Shown here piece by piece: positions 55,301 through 62,544 of a stretch of DNA of 64,000 bases; within the stretch, counting starts at the first letter, position 1, and each line of letters opens with the position of its first letter. This DNA comes from Thermoflavimicrobium daqui (GTDB lineage Bacteria; Bacillota; Bacilli; Thermoactinomycetales; Thermoactinomycetaceae), in assembly GCF_003313465.1 (NCBI RefSeq), contig NZ_KZ845664.1:248001-312000 (forward strand). Reading direction: 5' to 3'. The notes under the pieces were generated by a model, which saw only the letters and a program-made list of their open reading frames with translations, had not been told where the DNA came from and ran no database searches. The translations under genes and the position numbers were made by a program.

Positions 55301-58300
55301 TATGATTCCCACTGGATTTATGTTTTTAGAGCAGATCCCGCTGACACACCATGGGAAGATTGATCGACAAGCATTGCCCACTATTGATTTGGCATCGAGC
55401 CGGGAAGAATCTTATATTGCGCCACGAACGGAAGTAGAAGCGACGCTTGTCCGTATCTGGCAAGATGTTTTACAGATTGAAAGAATCGGTATCCATGATA
55501 ACTTCTTCTCTTTAGGTGGGGATTCGATTTTAAGTATCCAAATTGTTTCCAAGGCGAAACAAGCTGGACTCTCTCTCACCCCCAAACAAATTTTTGAACA
55601 ACAAACCATTGCTGAACTGGCTCAAGTGGTGCAACAAACGACAACAACACAAGCCGAACAGGGGCTCATAACCGGTGAAGTACCACTTCTTCCTATACAA
55701 CATTGGTTCTTTGAGCAAGAGCTGCCTAACCCTCATCATTTTAATCAAGCAATCATGTTCTCTGTCCATCAACCGCTGAAGTGGGAAAACATTCAGGAAA
55801 CAGTTCGTCAATTACTTCTTCATCATGATGCTTTGCGCCTTCGCTATCAACGTCATGGAGAAACATGGAAACAAATTTATGAACCCATGGGGGATCATAT
55901 CCCTGCACATTATTTCAATTACCAATCAGTGCCGAAGGAACAACAAAGGGAACAGATCGAACAAACAGCCAATCAGATTCAAATGAGTTTGGATTTGGAA
56001 AAAGGTCCCGTTTTCCAAGTGGCTTATTTTGACCTAGGTGATGAGGAACCGTCCCGTCTCCTGTTGGTAGCTCATCATTTAGTCATCGATGGTGTTTCTT
56101 GGCGAATCATCTTAGAAGATTTTCAAACGATCTATAGCAAACTAAGGGAAGGGAAAAAGATCCAGTTACCTCCGAAAACATCTTCGGTGAAAGAATGGGC
56201 ACAAATTCTGCAAACGGTTGCCCAATCAGAAGGATTAAAAGATGAATGCGACTATTGGAAACAGCAAACGGATCAAATCGAAGAGATTCCAGTCGATTTT
56301 AAAGAAGGGCAAAATACGGAGGCTTCTGCTAAATACATGCATTTCACCTTATCTCGTGCAGAAACGCAAAGCTTACTTCAGCAAGTTCCAACCACTTTGC
56401 GTTCACAAATTCAAGAGGCCTTATTGACTGCCTTGGCTCGTGCGATGACAAAATGGACACAGCAACCCAAGCTCACCCTTCATTTAGAAGGACATGGACG
56501 TGAGGACATTGTTGAGGGAGTAGATCTTTCACGAACAGTAGGCTGGTTTACCAGTCTATACCCGATTTGTTTAAAGTTAAAGTCTAATTCTACCTTGCTC
56601 GAATCATTAAAAATGATTAAAGAGCAAATTCGTCAAGTTCCACAAAAAGGGATTGGTTATGGACTCCTACGTTACTTAACTGAAAATCAAGTAAACCCAT
56701 TATCAGAACCGAGGATTAGTTTCAACTATTTGGGACAATTTGGTCAAGTCGAAGCAGAGGATAGCTTATTTATGGGAGCACCCGAATCGGTGGGACAAAC
56801 GATAAATCCAGCAGCACAAAGAGCTTATCTTTTAGAGGTAACCGGTATGGTTTCTGGAGGGCAGCTTGTAATCACTTGGAAATATAGCCAAGAAATTCAT
56901 CGTTCTCAGACGATTGAGCATGTAGCCCTACAGATGATGCAAGAATTACAAGCAATCATTGAGCAAAGTGAACAACCAAGTGTTCTCATTTATACACCTT
57001 CTGATTTTCCATTGGCGAAGGTAAATCAAGCTCAACTTGATCAGTTATTGACCAAAAATGCATCCCTTGAAAATCTTTATCTGGCAACACCATTACAGCA
57101 AGGTATGTTGTTCCATTCACTATATGCCCAAGAAAAAGGTGACTATATCACACAGATCGCCTTTACGCTCAAAGGAAAAGTAGATCCTGTCGCCTTTGAA
57201 AAGGCTTGGCAGCGGTTGGTAGATCGTCATCCGATCTTACGTACTTCCTTTGCCACCGCGAACTTAATAGAACCGCATCAAGTGGTTCATTCTTCCGTTC
57301 CGGTGGAGCTGTATCAATTGGATTGGCGTGAGATGGAGCCATTAGAGCAACAGGAACGTTTTAAAAAGTGGCTAGCTGAAGATCGCCGCCAAGGATTTGA
57401 CTTTCAGAGGCCTCCTCTGATGCGCTGGACATTGATCCGTTTAGCAGACGATGTTTATCGCTTCCTGTGGACACATCATCATATTTTATTAGATGGGTGG
57501 AGCATTTCTTTAGTATTAAAAGAAGTATTTGCGAATTACTTTAGTGATCAGAACAGTCAAGAAGTCGCCTTTTCTGAGAGTCCTTCATACGAGAAATACC
57601 TTCATTGGTTGCAAAAGCAAAGTTTGACAGAGGCTGAAACATATTGGAAAGAAAAGCTCAAAGGGTTTCAGACCCCTACCAAAATCGCTTTTGCCAAGTC
57701 TACTTCAAAGGAGATAGTTCCACAACGGGAGCAGAGATTAAGTTTACCAAGTGCGGAGATGGAAGCATTAGAGCGGTTTGCTAAACAGCATCAACTAACT
57801 GTAAATACTTTGGTTCAAGGAGCATGGGCTTTGGTACTGGGGCATCTGAGTAATGAGACGGATCTGCTTTATGGGGTGACAGGTTCTGGAAGACCCACTG
57901 ATTTACCTCATGTAGAATCCATGGTCGGATTATTCATCAGTACTCTACCAATGCGAATCAAGCTAACAGGTGAAAAGTCAATTCTGGATTGGCTTCACGA
58001 TCTACAACGGGAGCAAATTGAACTCACGCATTACGAATATACACCATTGGTCGAAATTCAAAAATGGAGTGAGCTGCCACAAGGAGTACCGCTATTTGAA
58101 ACCTTATTTATCTTTGAAAACTATCCAATCCAAGAAGTGACGACAACGGATCAAGGCGAGCTGGAAATTACGGATCTTTACACGAATGAGCAAAATAACT
58201 TCCCGCTAACCGTGGTAACAGGTCCCGGACATGAGCTGCTGATCAAAGTGATGTATGATCCGAGCTACTATGAAGATGCAAGTATTACACGCATACTCCA

Positions 58301-60977
58301 TTATCTTAAAACGGCATTGCAACAAATACGTCATATACCTCATGCTAAGTTAGATGAAATATCTATATTATCTCAAGCGGAGCAACAGCAAATATTAACT
58401 GCTTGGAATCAACCCGCTCTGCGCGTGGACTCGAAAACAACGATTCCTTTGTTGTTTACGATGCAAGCAGAGCGAACTCCTGATAAGATCGCGATCGAAT
58501 GGAAAGGACAACAAGTGACGTATCGGGAACTAAAAGAACGATCCACTCAGCTAGCACAATACTTACAACGTTTGGGAGTGGGCCCGGAAACATTGGTTGG
58601 GGTATGTATGGAGCGAAATATTGATCTGATTATCGCTATGATGGGTATACTTCAAGCGGGAGGAGCTTATGTTCCACTTGACCCTCATTACCCTGCTGAT
58701 CGAATTGCTTATATGTTGCAACACTCACAAGCGAAAGTAGTTATTACCGAAGAGGCTCTCCTGTCACGTATTCCAGCAACGGATGCCCATATACTTACTT
58801 TGGATACAGAATGGGCGCAGATCACTACTGCAGAATCTGTAGCACAACCTCTATTTCATGAGTTAACGGCTAATCACCCTGCTTATGTGATTTATACATC
58901 CGGCTCAACTGGTTTACCTAAAGGAGTGGTAATTGAGCATCGAAATGTGGTTGCACTAATTAGCTGGGCACATGATGAGTATGCGGAAGAAGACTTGCAA
59001 GGAGTTTTATTTACCACATCAATCTGTTTTGATTTATCCGTCTACGAACTTTTTGTTCCGTTGACCATGGGTGGAACGGTTATTATAGCAGAAAATGCAC
59101 TAGAGCTATCTTCCCTAGAAACTATTCAACCCATTACCTTAATCAATACAGTGCCATCGATCATGACGGAAGTATTGCGTGTGACTACCCTGCCACCAAC
59201 GGCACGAATTGTAAATTTATGTGGTGAGCCTTTATCCCAAGCCTTAGTCGAAAAACTATATGCGATCGAGACCGTAGAGAAAGTATATAACCTCTATGGG
59301 CCTACAGAAGATACCGTTTACTCATCAGTGGAAGTGGTTGATCGCAATTTGCAAACAGCACCACCGATTGGTAGACCGATGCGTGGTACGCAAATGTATG
59401 TGTTAGACTCAAGGCTTCAGCCAACACCATTGGGAGTTCCTGGTGAACTATATATTGCCGGAGCAGGACTCGCACGTGGTTATTTACATCAGGCTGAATT
59501 AACGGCAGAACGCTTTATTGATAACCCTTGGAGTCAGGAGCCGAATGCTAAGATGTATAAGACAGGGGATCTAGTTCGCTGGAATGAAAATGGTGTGTTG
59601 GAGTTTATCGGTCGGATTGATCATCAAGTTAAAGTACGTGGATTCCGGATTGAGCTCGGTGAGATTGAGACCATACTCAATCAACATGAACGTGTTCAAG
59701 AAGCTGTTGTGATGGTACGGGATGATCATACAGGTCATAAACAATTGGTGGCCTATCTGGTTTTAGAGACAAAAGATATTTTGGAATCATCCAGATGGCG
59801 TGAATATCTACAAACCAAACTACCTGACTATATGATTCCATCACACTTTGTCATATTGGATGCTTTTCCACAAACACCTAATGGAAAAATTGACCGCAAA
59901 GCTTTGCCTGCACCCGAGATGCAACAGCAAATTGACAAAGTCGTACCGCCACGAACGGAAACAGAGCGACAACTGGTTCAAATCTGGGAAGAAGTCTTAC
60001 AGACACGATCGATTGGAATTCATGACTCCTTCTTTGAACTTGGAGGTCACTCACTCATAGCTTTACAAATCATGTCACTCATTCAAGTTCGCTTGCAAAA
60101 AGAGATATCTCTCGCCACTTTATTTAAGGCACCGACAATTGAAGCATTAGCAGTACATCTGGAAAGTGACGAGGTAGCTCTCTCACAACCACTGGTCTTA
60201 CTGAATAAAGGGGATAACGTAGAGCCACCATTATTCCTGATCCATCCACAAGGTGGAGGAATCTGGTCATTTTATGAGTTAACCCAACAGTTGGATTCAC
60301 ATCTAACCATCTATGGTATCCAGTCTGTCGGCTATGAAGCAGGTGAGAGACCACTGCTTACAGTAGAAGAGATGGCTATCCGCTACTTAGAGGAAATGAG
60401 GCAAGTTCAACCGCAAGGTCCTTACCGCTTAGCAGGTTGGTCCATGGGAGGCGTGATTGCATTTGAGATAACTAAACAGCTCGAGCAATCAGGTGAGCAG
60501 GTCGAATGGCTAGGACTTATCGATAGTACTTGGATTTCAGATGAACGACGTCAAGCATTCCGCCAATTCATGTTGGATCCATGGGTGCTTCGTGAGCAGG
60601 CTAAATTACTGCAAATGGACCCTGAATCATTCTATCAAGAGGTAAGTCAAGTAGAGATGTTAACAAGCGAGCAATTGCTTTATCAACTCGAGGAAGCTGA
60701 CTTAGCGAAGCGGAAAGCCCTGATTTGGTTACTCAATGGCTTTGCGTATACCAACTATCAGATGAATAATTCAATTACGTCAGATATTCACTTATTCCTT
60801 GCCGAAGAAAAGCAGTTACTACAAGGAAATGATGATTGGACATCTTTTACCAAAGGGGAAGTACGAAAACGAATTATATCAGGAAATCATCTCACGATAT
60901 TTGAATCACCCTATGTCAACGAGTTGGCTCAGCAAATTCGACAAAGTTGGCATATTCATCTCGCAACTAAAAAATAA
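49371..60977 (+). CDS. NRPS subunit 4: modules 11-13 with terminal thioesterase
   Basis: The terminating synthetase. Its ATG lies in an ATGA overlap with the stop of subunit 3, implying translational coupling. C11 (EEIQDIYTLSPLQQG, COM-acceptor and DCL-like, HHVLLDG near 142); A11 (FDLSVFE near 660, DLFNNALTYK, Ala); T11 (FFERGGHS). C12 LCL; A12 (FDASTFE near 1710, DAFWLGGTFK, Val); T12 GGDS; E12 (HHLVIDG near 2235), so D-Val. C13 DCL (HHILLDG near 2703); A13 (FDLSVYE near 3220) code DLYNNCLVYK, unassigned but closest to small-residue Ala/Cys-type codes; T13 (GGHSLIA near 3560). The type I thioesterase begins near 3620 (LFLIHPQGGG) with GWSMGG near 3690, a candidate Asp in LGLIDSTW and His in SGNHLTIF. 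It should hydrolyse or cyclise the 13-mer; which of the two cannot be read from sequence. Confidence 0.95.
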   Translation: MMEEIQDIYTLSPLQQGLLFHSVYAENSGMYFTQMTVTIKGNLDVSAFEKAWQQVVNRHTILRTGFIWGETEQPLQVVYREAKIKISQLDWRLVPRDQLQPKLNSWLEQDRLQDFDLAVAPLMRLTLIQTAQNQYEFVWGYHHVLLDGWSLPIVLGEVFQYYEAFSKGKELELANPRPYRDYISWLRKQDVSQAEAFWREFLRGFTSPTPLGIQTEKTDETGYETTYCTLSKETTETLHQLARNHQITVNTIVQGAWALLLHRYSGESEVLFGTTVSGRPADLIGVEQMVGLFINTLPLRISMDHEDSILEWLKRLQARQVEMRQYEYSSLIDIHGWSEVPRGTPLFHSLFVYENYPVSEGKTTEQGEDELLLSNVRAVEQTNYPLTLVCAPGEELLLKMMYDRSQFTEEMVQEILKHVSYIVEQMGADLKQPLRQISLLTPADEQKILVKWNQTALDFPGNVMIHQLFEEQVARTPDQIAAIWGEKSLTYAELNQKANQCAHYLQSLGVGPEKMVGICMDRSLDLIIGILGTLKAGGAYVPLDPAYPKERIAYMLEDSQTSLLLTQSSLVSHLPTHSVQVICFDTDQDHMASMSSSNLENTGTSRQRSHIIYTSGSTGKPKGVMIEHRSVVALLMWASQVYSAEELQGVLASTSVCFDLSVFEMFLPLCVGGTVIVVENALQLPEIPAKEQVTLINTVPSAANELLRLKGIPSSVKVINLAGEPLPNSLAQQLYQLGNIEKVYNLYGPSEDTTYSTYSLVQKGATTQPTIGRPIANTEAYVLDAELRPVPIGISGELYLGGAGLARGYLNQPKLTAERFIPHPFRSKTKEWLYKTGDLVQWLPDGNLKFLGRLDHQVKIRGYRIELGEIEEGLRSHPAVEEVVVIAREDQLGEKRLVAYLVLNHTAEEISVSEWRSYLARTLPEYMIPSIFVQLEQLPLTPNGKIDRKALPAPEDSRQGEYVAPRTAMEKIVADIWASVLKIDQVGIHENFFERGGHSLLATQVISRLREAIPEREIPLRIVFEKPTVAAIANWLEESVEDQHKTKQVIPPTVRKNGMSAASYAQRRLWFVEQLITGSSAYSLPFAIRIQGEIKVKQLEQSFKTLITRHETLRTTFTEVDGEIMQVIADEIPWFLPVYDLTDEPNSLHRAKELIEQHAAHPFDLEQGPLLRASLFQLAEQDWVLFINMHHIISDGWSLQIFYQELFTLYQAQIQEKEISLPPLAVQYADFATWQKNWLQEEVMESQLAYWKEKLGGELPVLQLPTDRPRPLQQTFQGATHTIAFSANITERLKEISRNEEATLFMTLLAAFQVLLKRYSGQEDIIVGSPIAGRNRQELEGLIGFFVNTLAFRTNLSGNPTFRELLARVREVALEAYEHQDVPFEKVVDEVQPERSLSHSSLFQTMFVLQNMPFTMQSLEGLSLAPFDFTNQTAKYDLTLTMLETEQGLVAHFEYNTDLFDATTIERMAKHFQQLLAGIVQSPEQEISKLPILTEEEKELFYCWNQTQVTYPRHASIADVFTEQAATTPDHIAIVCGQDQITYRELNQRANQLARFLQKQGVGLETMVGIGMERSIELIIAMLGIAKAGGAYVPLDPTYPSERINYMMEDAGIKLVLTQSHLQTKFSLGSTHTWALDQQWELIEQESTADLAPLANGENLAYVMYTSGSTGKPKGVEVVHRGIVRLVRGANYVQLTADEVFLLLAPIAFDASTFEIWGSLLNGAKLIIMPSHAPSLEEIGQVLRQYKVTTLWLTVGLFNLMVENQLDALRGLRQLLVGGDVVSVPHVRKVLALGGIQVINGYGPTESTTFTCCYPIPADWQGETTIPIGRPISNTEVYILDQEGQSVPIGVSGELYIGGDGLARGYLGRPDLTRDRFVNHPTVKNPQARLYRTGDIVRYLPDGSIEFLGRIDHQVKIRGFRIELGEVEAAIRKHPTVSEVVVMVQHTEAGKRLVAYVVAECDQAELRTFLKESLPDYMIPTGFMFLEQIPLTHHGKIDRQALPTIDLASSREESYIAPRTEVEATLVRIWQDVLQIERIGIHDNFFSLGGDSILSIQIVSKAKQAGLSLTPKQIFEQQTIAELAQVVQQTTTTQAEQGLITGEVPLLPIQHWFFEQELPNPHHFNQAIMFSVHQPLKWENIQETVRQLLLHHDALRLRYQRHGETWKQIYEPMGDHIPAHYFNYQSVPKEQQREQIEQTANQIQMSLDLEKGPVFQVAYFDLGDEEPSRLLLVAHHLVIDGVSWRIILEDFQTIYSKLREGKKIQLPPKTSSVKEWAQILQTVAQSEGLKDECDYWKQQTDQIEEIPVDFKEGQNTEASAKYMHFTLSRAETQSLLQQVPTTLRSQIQEALLTALARAMTKWTQQPKLTLHLEGHGREDIVEGVDLSRTVGWFTSLYPICLKLKSNSTLLESLKMIKEQIRQVPQKGIGYGLLRYLTENQVNPLSEPRISFNYLGQFGQVEAEDSLFMGAPESVGQTINPAAQRAYLLEVTGMVSGGQLVITWKYSQEIHRSQTIEHVALQMMQELQAIIEQSEQPSVLIYTPSDFPLAKVNQAQLDQLLTKNASLENLYLATPLQQGMLFHSLYAQEKGDYITQIAFTLKGKVDPVAFEKAWQRLVDRHPILRTSFATANLIEPHQVVHSSVPVELYQLDWREMEPLEQQERFKKWLAEDRRQGFDFQRPPLMRWTLIRLADDVYRFLWTHHHILLDGWSISLVLKEVFANYFSDQNSQEVAFSESPSYEKYLHWLQKQSLTEAETYWKEKLKGFQTPTKIAFAKSTSKEIVPQREQRLSLPSAEMEALERFAKQHQLTVNTLVQGAWALVLGHLSNETDLLYGVTGSGRPTDLPHVESMVGLFISTLPMRIKLTGEKSILDWLHDLQREQIELTHYEYTPLVEIQKWSELPQGVPLFETLFIFENYPIQEVTTTDQGELEITDLYTNEQNNFPLTVVTGPGHELLIKVMYDPSYYEDASITRILHYLKTALQQIRHIPHAKLDEISILSQAEQQQILTAWNQPALRVDSKTTIPLLFTMQAERTPDKIAIEWKGQQVTYRELKERSTQLAQYLQRLGVGPETLVGVCMERNIDLIIAMMGILQAGGAYVPLDPHYPADRIAYMLQHSQAKVVITEEALLSRIPATDAHILTLDTEWAQITTAESVAQPLFHELTANHPAYVIYTSGSTGLPKGVVIEHRNVVALISWAHDEYAEEDLQGVLFTTSICFDLSVYELFVPLTMGGTVIIAENALELSSLETIQPITLINTVPSIMTEVLRVTTLPPTARIVNLCGEPLSQALVEKLYAIETVEKVYNLYGPTEDTVYSSVEVVDRNLQTAPPIGRPMRGTQMYVLDSRLQPTPLGVPGELYIAGAGLARGYLHQAELTAERFIDNPWSQEPNAKMYKTGDLVRWNENGVLEFIGRIDHQVKVRGFRIELGEIETILNQHERVQEAVVMVRDDHTGHKQLVAYLVLETKDILESSRWREYLQTKLPDYMIPSHFVILDAFPQTPNGKIDRKALPAPEMQQQIDKVVPPRTETERQLVQIWEEVLQTRSIGIHDSFFELGGHSLIALQIMSLIQVRLQKEISLATLFKAPTIEALAVHLESDEVALSQPLVLLNKGDNVEPPLFLIHPQGGGIWSFYELTQQLDSHLTIYGIQSVGYEAGERPLLTVEEMAIRYLEEMRQVQPQGPYRLAGWSMGGVIAFEITKQLEQSGEQVEWLGLIDSTWISDERRQAFRQFMLDPWVLREQAKLLQMDPESFYQEVSQVEMLTSEQLLYQLEEADLAKRKALIWLLNGFAYTNYQMNNSITSDIHLFLAEEKQLLQGNDDWTSFTKGEVRKRIISGNHLTIFESPYVNELAQQIRQSWHIHLATKK

Positions 60978-60990
60978 CCATTTCTTTAAT

Positions 60991-61023
60991 GAACACCAGG
61001 AGGGAGCAGCCCTTCTGGTGTTC
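60991..61023 (+). terminator. Strong hairpin after the last synthetase gene
   Basis: GAACACCAG (60991-60999) pairs with CTGGTGTTC (61015-61023), and AGGG/CCCT extends the stem inwards. There is no U-tract, so it may be a partial terminator or an mRNA 3' stabiliser separating the synthetases from the type II thioesterase. Confidence 0.55.
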
Positions 61024-61100
61024 AATTGATGAATGAAAAATATCTAGAATCAAGCTTTAAGAACTGCGATTAAAAAACGATAAGTAGATAGTTTATAGAG

Positions 61101-61148
61101 TTATCTTTATATTATAAGATAAAGAAATGAACGACCATTTGGAATGGT
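61101..61148. promoter_or_regulatory. Two inverted repeats upstream of the type II thioesterase
   Basis: TTATCTT/AAGATAA (61101-61107, 61116-61122) and ACCATT-TGG-AATGGT (61134-61148) lie in the 218-base gap before the thioesterase gene. They could be operator sites of a separate promoter for this gene or mRNA hairpins. No clean -35/-10 pair was identified. Confidence 0.3.
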
Positions 61149-61195
61149 GGTTTAATTACATCGTTTTCGTAAAACAGAGAAAAAGGTGGTAGCGT

Positions 61196-61990
61196 ATGCA
61201 AACAACAACTCCATGGTTATGGACTAATCATCGTATCAAAGAAGCTAAACTACATCTATTTTGTTTTCCATATGCTGGTGGAAATCCGGTGATATTTCGA
61301 TCTTGGCAAGAAAAATTCCCCGCTTCGATTGGAGTTATTCCTGTCTGTCTTCCAGGAAGAGGGATGCGGATGGCTGAACCATCGTATACGGACTTATATC
61401 AACTGATTCATGATCTTGCTGAAGCCATGTTGCCTTACCTGACTAAGCCATTTATGTTTTTTGGACATAGCATGGGTGCACTGGTTAGTTACGAGCTGGC
61501 TCGATATTTGCAGGCTCGCTATCAAGTCCAGCCAGAACACTTGATTGTATCCGCTTTTCGAGCACCTCATCTTCCTGATCCCAATCCACCGATTTATCAT
61601 CTCCCTGATGAAGAGTTTTTACATGAGTTGTCTGAAATGAATGGAATGCCTAAAGAGATATTGGAAAACAAAGAGCTCCTTGATTTATTTTTACCAACAC
61701 TTCGAACCGACTTTCAAATATGTGAAACATACACCCATCGTCCAGGGCTTTTGCTAAACTATCCAATTACTGTATTGGGTGGTAAATATGATCCTGATCC
61801 AAGCATAGAAATTTTGCGACCTTGGAAGGAACATACATCCAGTACATGTAAGCTCCAAGTATTCGATGGTGATCACTTTTTTATTCATGCCAAAGAAGAA
61901 GAAGTCATTCAATTTCTTTGTGAAATGCTGACAACATGGCTAGAATCGAATGCTTCAACTGATTCCCATGTAGCTAAAATGAGAGACTAA
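61196..61990 (+). CDS. Type II (editing) thioesterase of the NRPS locus
   Basis: A stand-alone alpha/beta hydrolase of 264 residues, the usual size for NRPS-associated type II thioesterases (SrfAD/GrsT family). Visible motifs: LFCFPYAGGN (N-terminal strand-turn and oxyanion region), LPGRGMR, nucleophile FGHSMG (Ser near 93), GGKYDPD (Asp region), GDHFFI (catalytic His near 223). It acts in the cytosol, hydrolysing misprimed acyl groups or stalled residues from carrier-domain phosphopantetheine arms. That is an expected need for a system with 14 carrier domains. ATG 61196 is preceded by AAAGGTGG. It follows the synthetases by 218 bases, beyond a hairpin, and is closed by a terminator at 62033, which probably marks the 3' end of the biosynthetic locus. 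Confidence 0.95.
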   Translation: MQTTTPWLWTNHRIKEAKLHLFCFPYAGGNPVIFRSWQEKFPASIGVIPVCLPGRGMRMAEPSYTDLYQLIHDLAEAMLPYLTKPFMFFGHSMGALVSYELARYLQARYQVQPEHLIVSAFRAPHLPDPNPPIYHLPDEEFLHELSEMNGMPKEILENKELLDLFLPTLRTDFQICETYTHRPGLLLNYPITVLGGKYDPDPSIEILRPWKEHTSSTCKLQVFDGDHFFIHAKEEEVIQFLCEMLTTWLESNASTDSHVAKMRD

Positions 61991-62032
61991 GGAGTAAATT
62001 CCAGTGAATAACTGATTCTTTGCTATGAAATA

Positions 62033-62066
62033 GACTGGCTGCTTAATCAAATAGTCAGTCTTTTTT
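62033..62066 (+). terminator. Intrinsic terminator closing the NRPS locus
   Basis: GACTGGCT (62033-62040) pairs with AGTCAGTC (62053-62060, one G-T wobble), followed by six T residues. Confidence 0.85.
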
Positions 62067-62087
62067 ATATCTACCAGACATTCTTTG

Positions 62088-62346
62088 TCAATAGTCTCGT
62101 AAAATTTTTTCAAGCACTAGATCGATTCCAGCGAAGTAATCTTTAGCGGAAATCGAAACAGGGATATCAGGCATAAGTGAAGATTTATTCGTCAATGCTT
62201 GATTAAAAAACTTTGTGGAATACAGGATGTAGATCTATTTCAGTAAATAATTCCTTTAAATGTTGTAAAAGGTATTTGTGCCATTTCTTGGATTCGAAGA
62301 TCTCTTTGAACCTGATTAGAGAGAAAGCGAGTTTGAATTCATCCAT
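62088..62346 (-). pseudogene. Frameshifted C-terminal remnant, probable TetR-type regulator
   Basis: Read on the minus strand from ATG 62346, the sequence gives MDEFKLAFSLIRF..., KKWHKYLLQHLKELF, then FHKVF and a stop. Omitting one base of the six-A run at 62205-62210 restores the frame through NQALTNKSS and MPDIPVSISAKDYFAGIDLVLEKILRDY-like helices to TGA at 62088-62090. The ending (YFAGIDLVLEKIL) resembles the last helix of TetR/AcrR regulators. Only about 85 residues remain, the DNA-binding N-terminus is absent and there is no ribosome site, so I call a remnant. The family assignment is tentative. The gap 61991-62537 holds nothing else except the terminator and a short upstream frame. Confidence 0.45.
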
Positions 62347-62478
62347 CTATTTAAGAATTTGCCAGTTCTTCTATTCGAAAGATTTGAAAGAACGGCCATT
62401 TGTTTGGTATAGTATGTATTCCAAATCTTTTCTAGCCCCTCGCCCTTTTTTAAAGGAAAGAAGGAAGTAATTACAAAA

Positions 62479-62544
62479 ATGAATCGATTAAGCATTTGGG
62501 GGTTTAAGGGAAGTGCTACGAGAGGAGAGTCGTTTTCATGGTAA
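62479..62544 (+). CDS. Possible 21-codon leader peptide before the Sel1 gene
   Basis: A short frame starts at ATG 62479 behind a purine-rich AAAGGAAAGAAGGAAG and ends at TAA 62542-62544. The ATG of the next gene (62538) lies within its last codons (TCATGGTAA). That arrangement would allow translational coupling. The peptide begins MNRLSIWGF and has no recognisable family. It could equally be chance. Confidence 0.25.
   Translation: MNRLSIWGFKGSATRGESFSW

Noticed and set aside
11912-60977. Recurring DNA segments inside the synthetase genes as a repeat array or CRISPR
   Set aside because: They are the conserved core motifs of adenylation, condensation and carrier domains recurring once per module, with divergent sequence between.
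11912-60977. Linear gramicidin synthetase
   Set aside because: There is no N-terminal formyltransferase, no C-terminal reductase, no Trp-type codes, and the D/L pattern is not strictly alternating.
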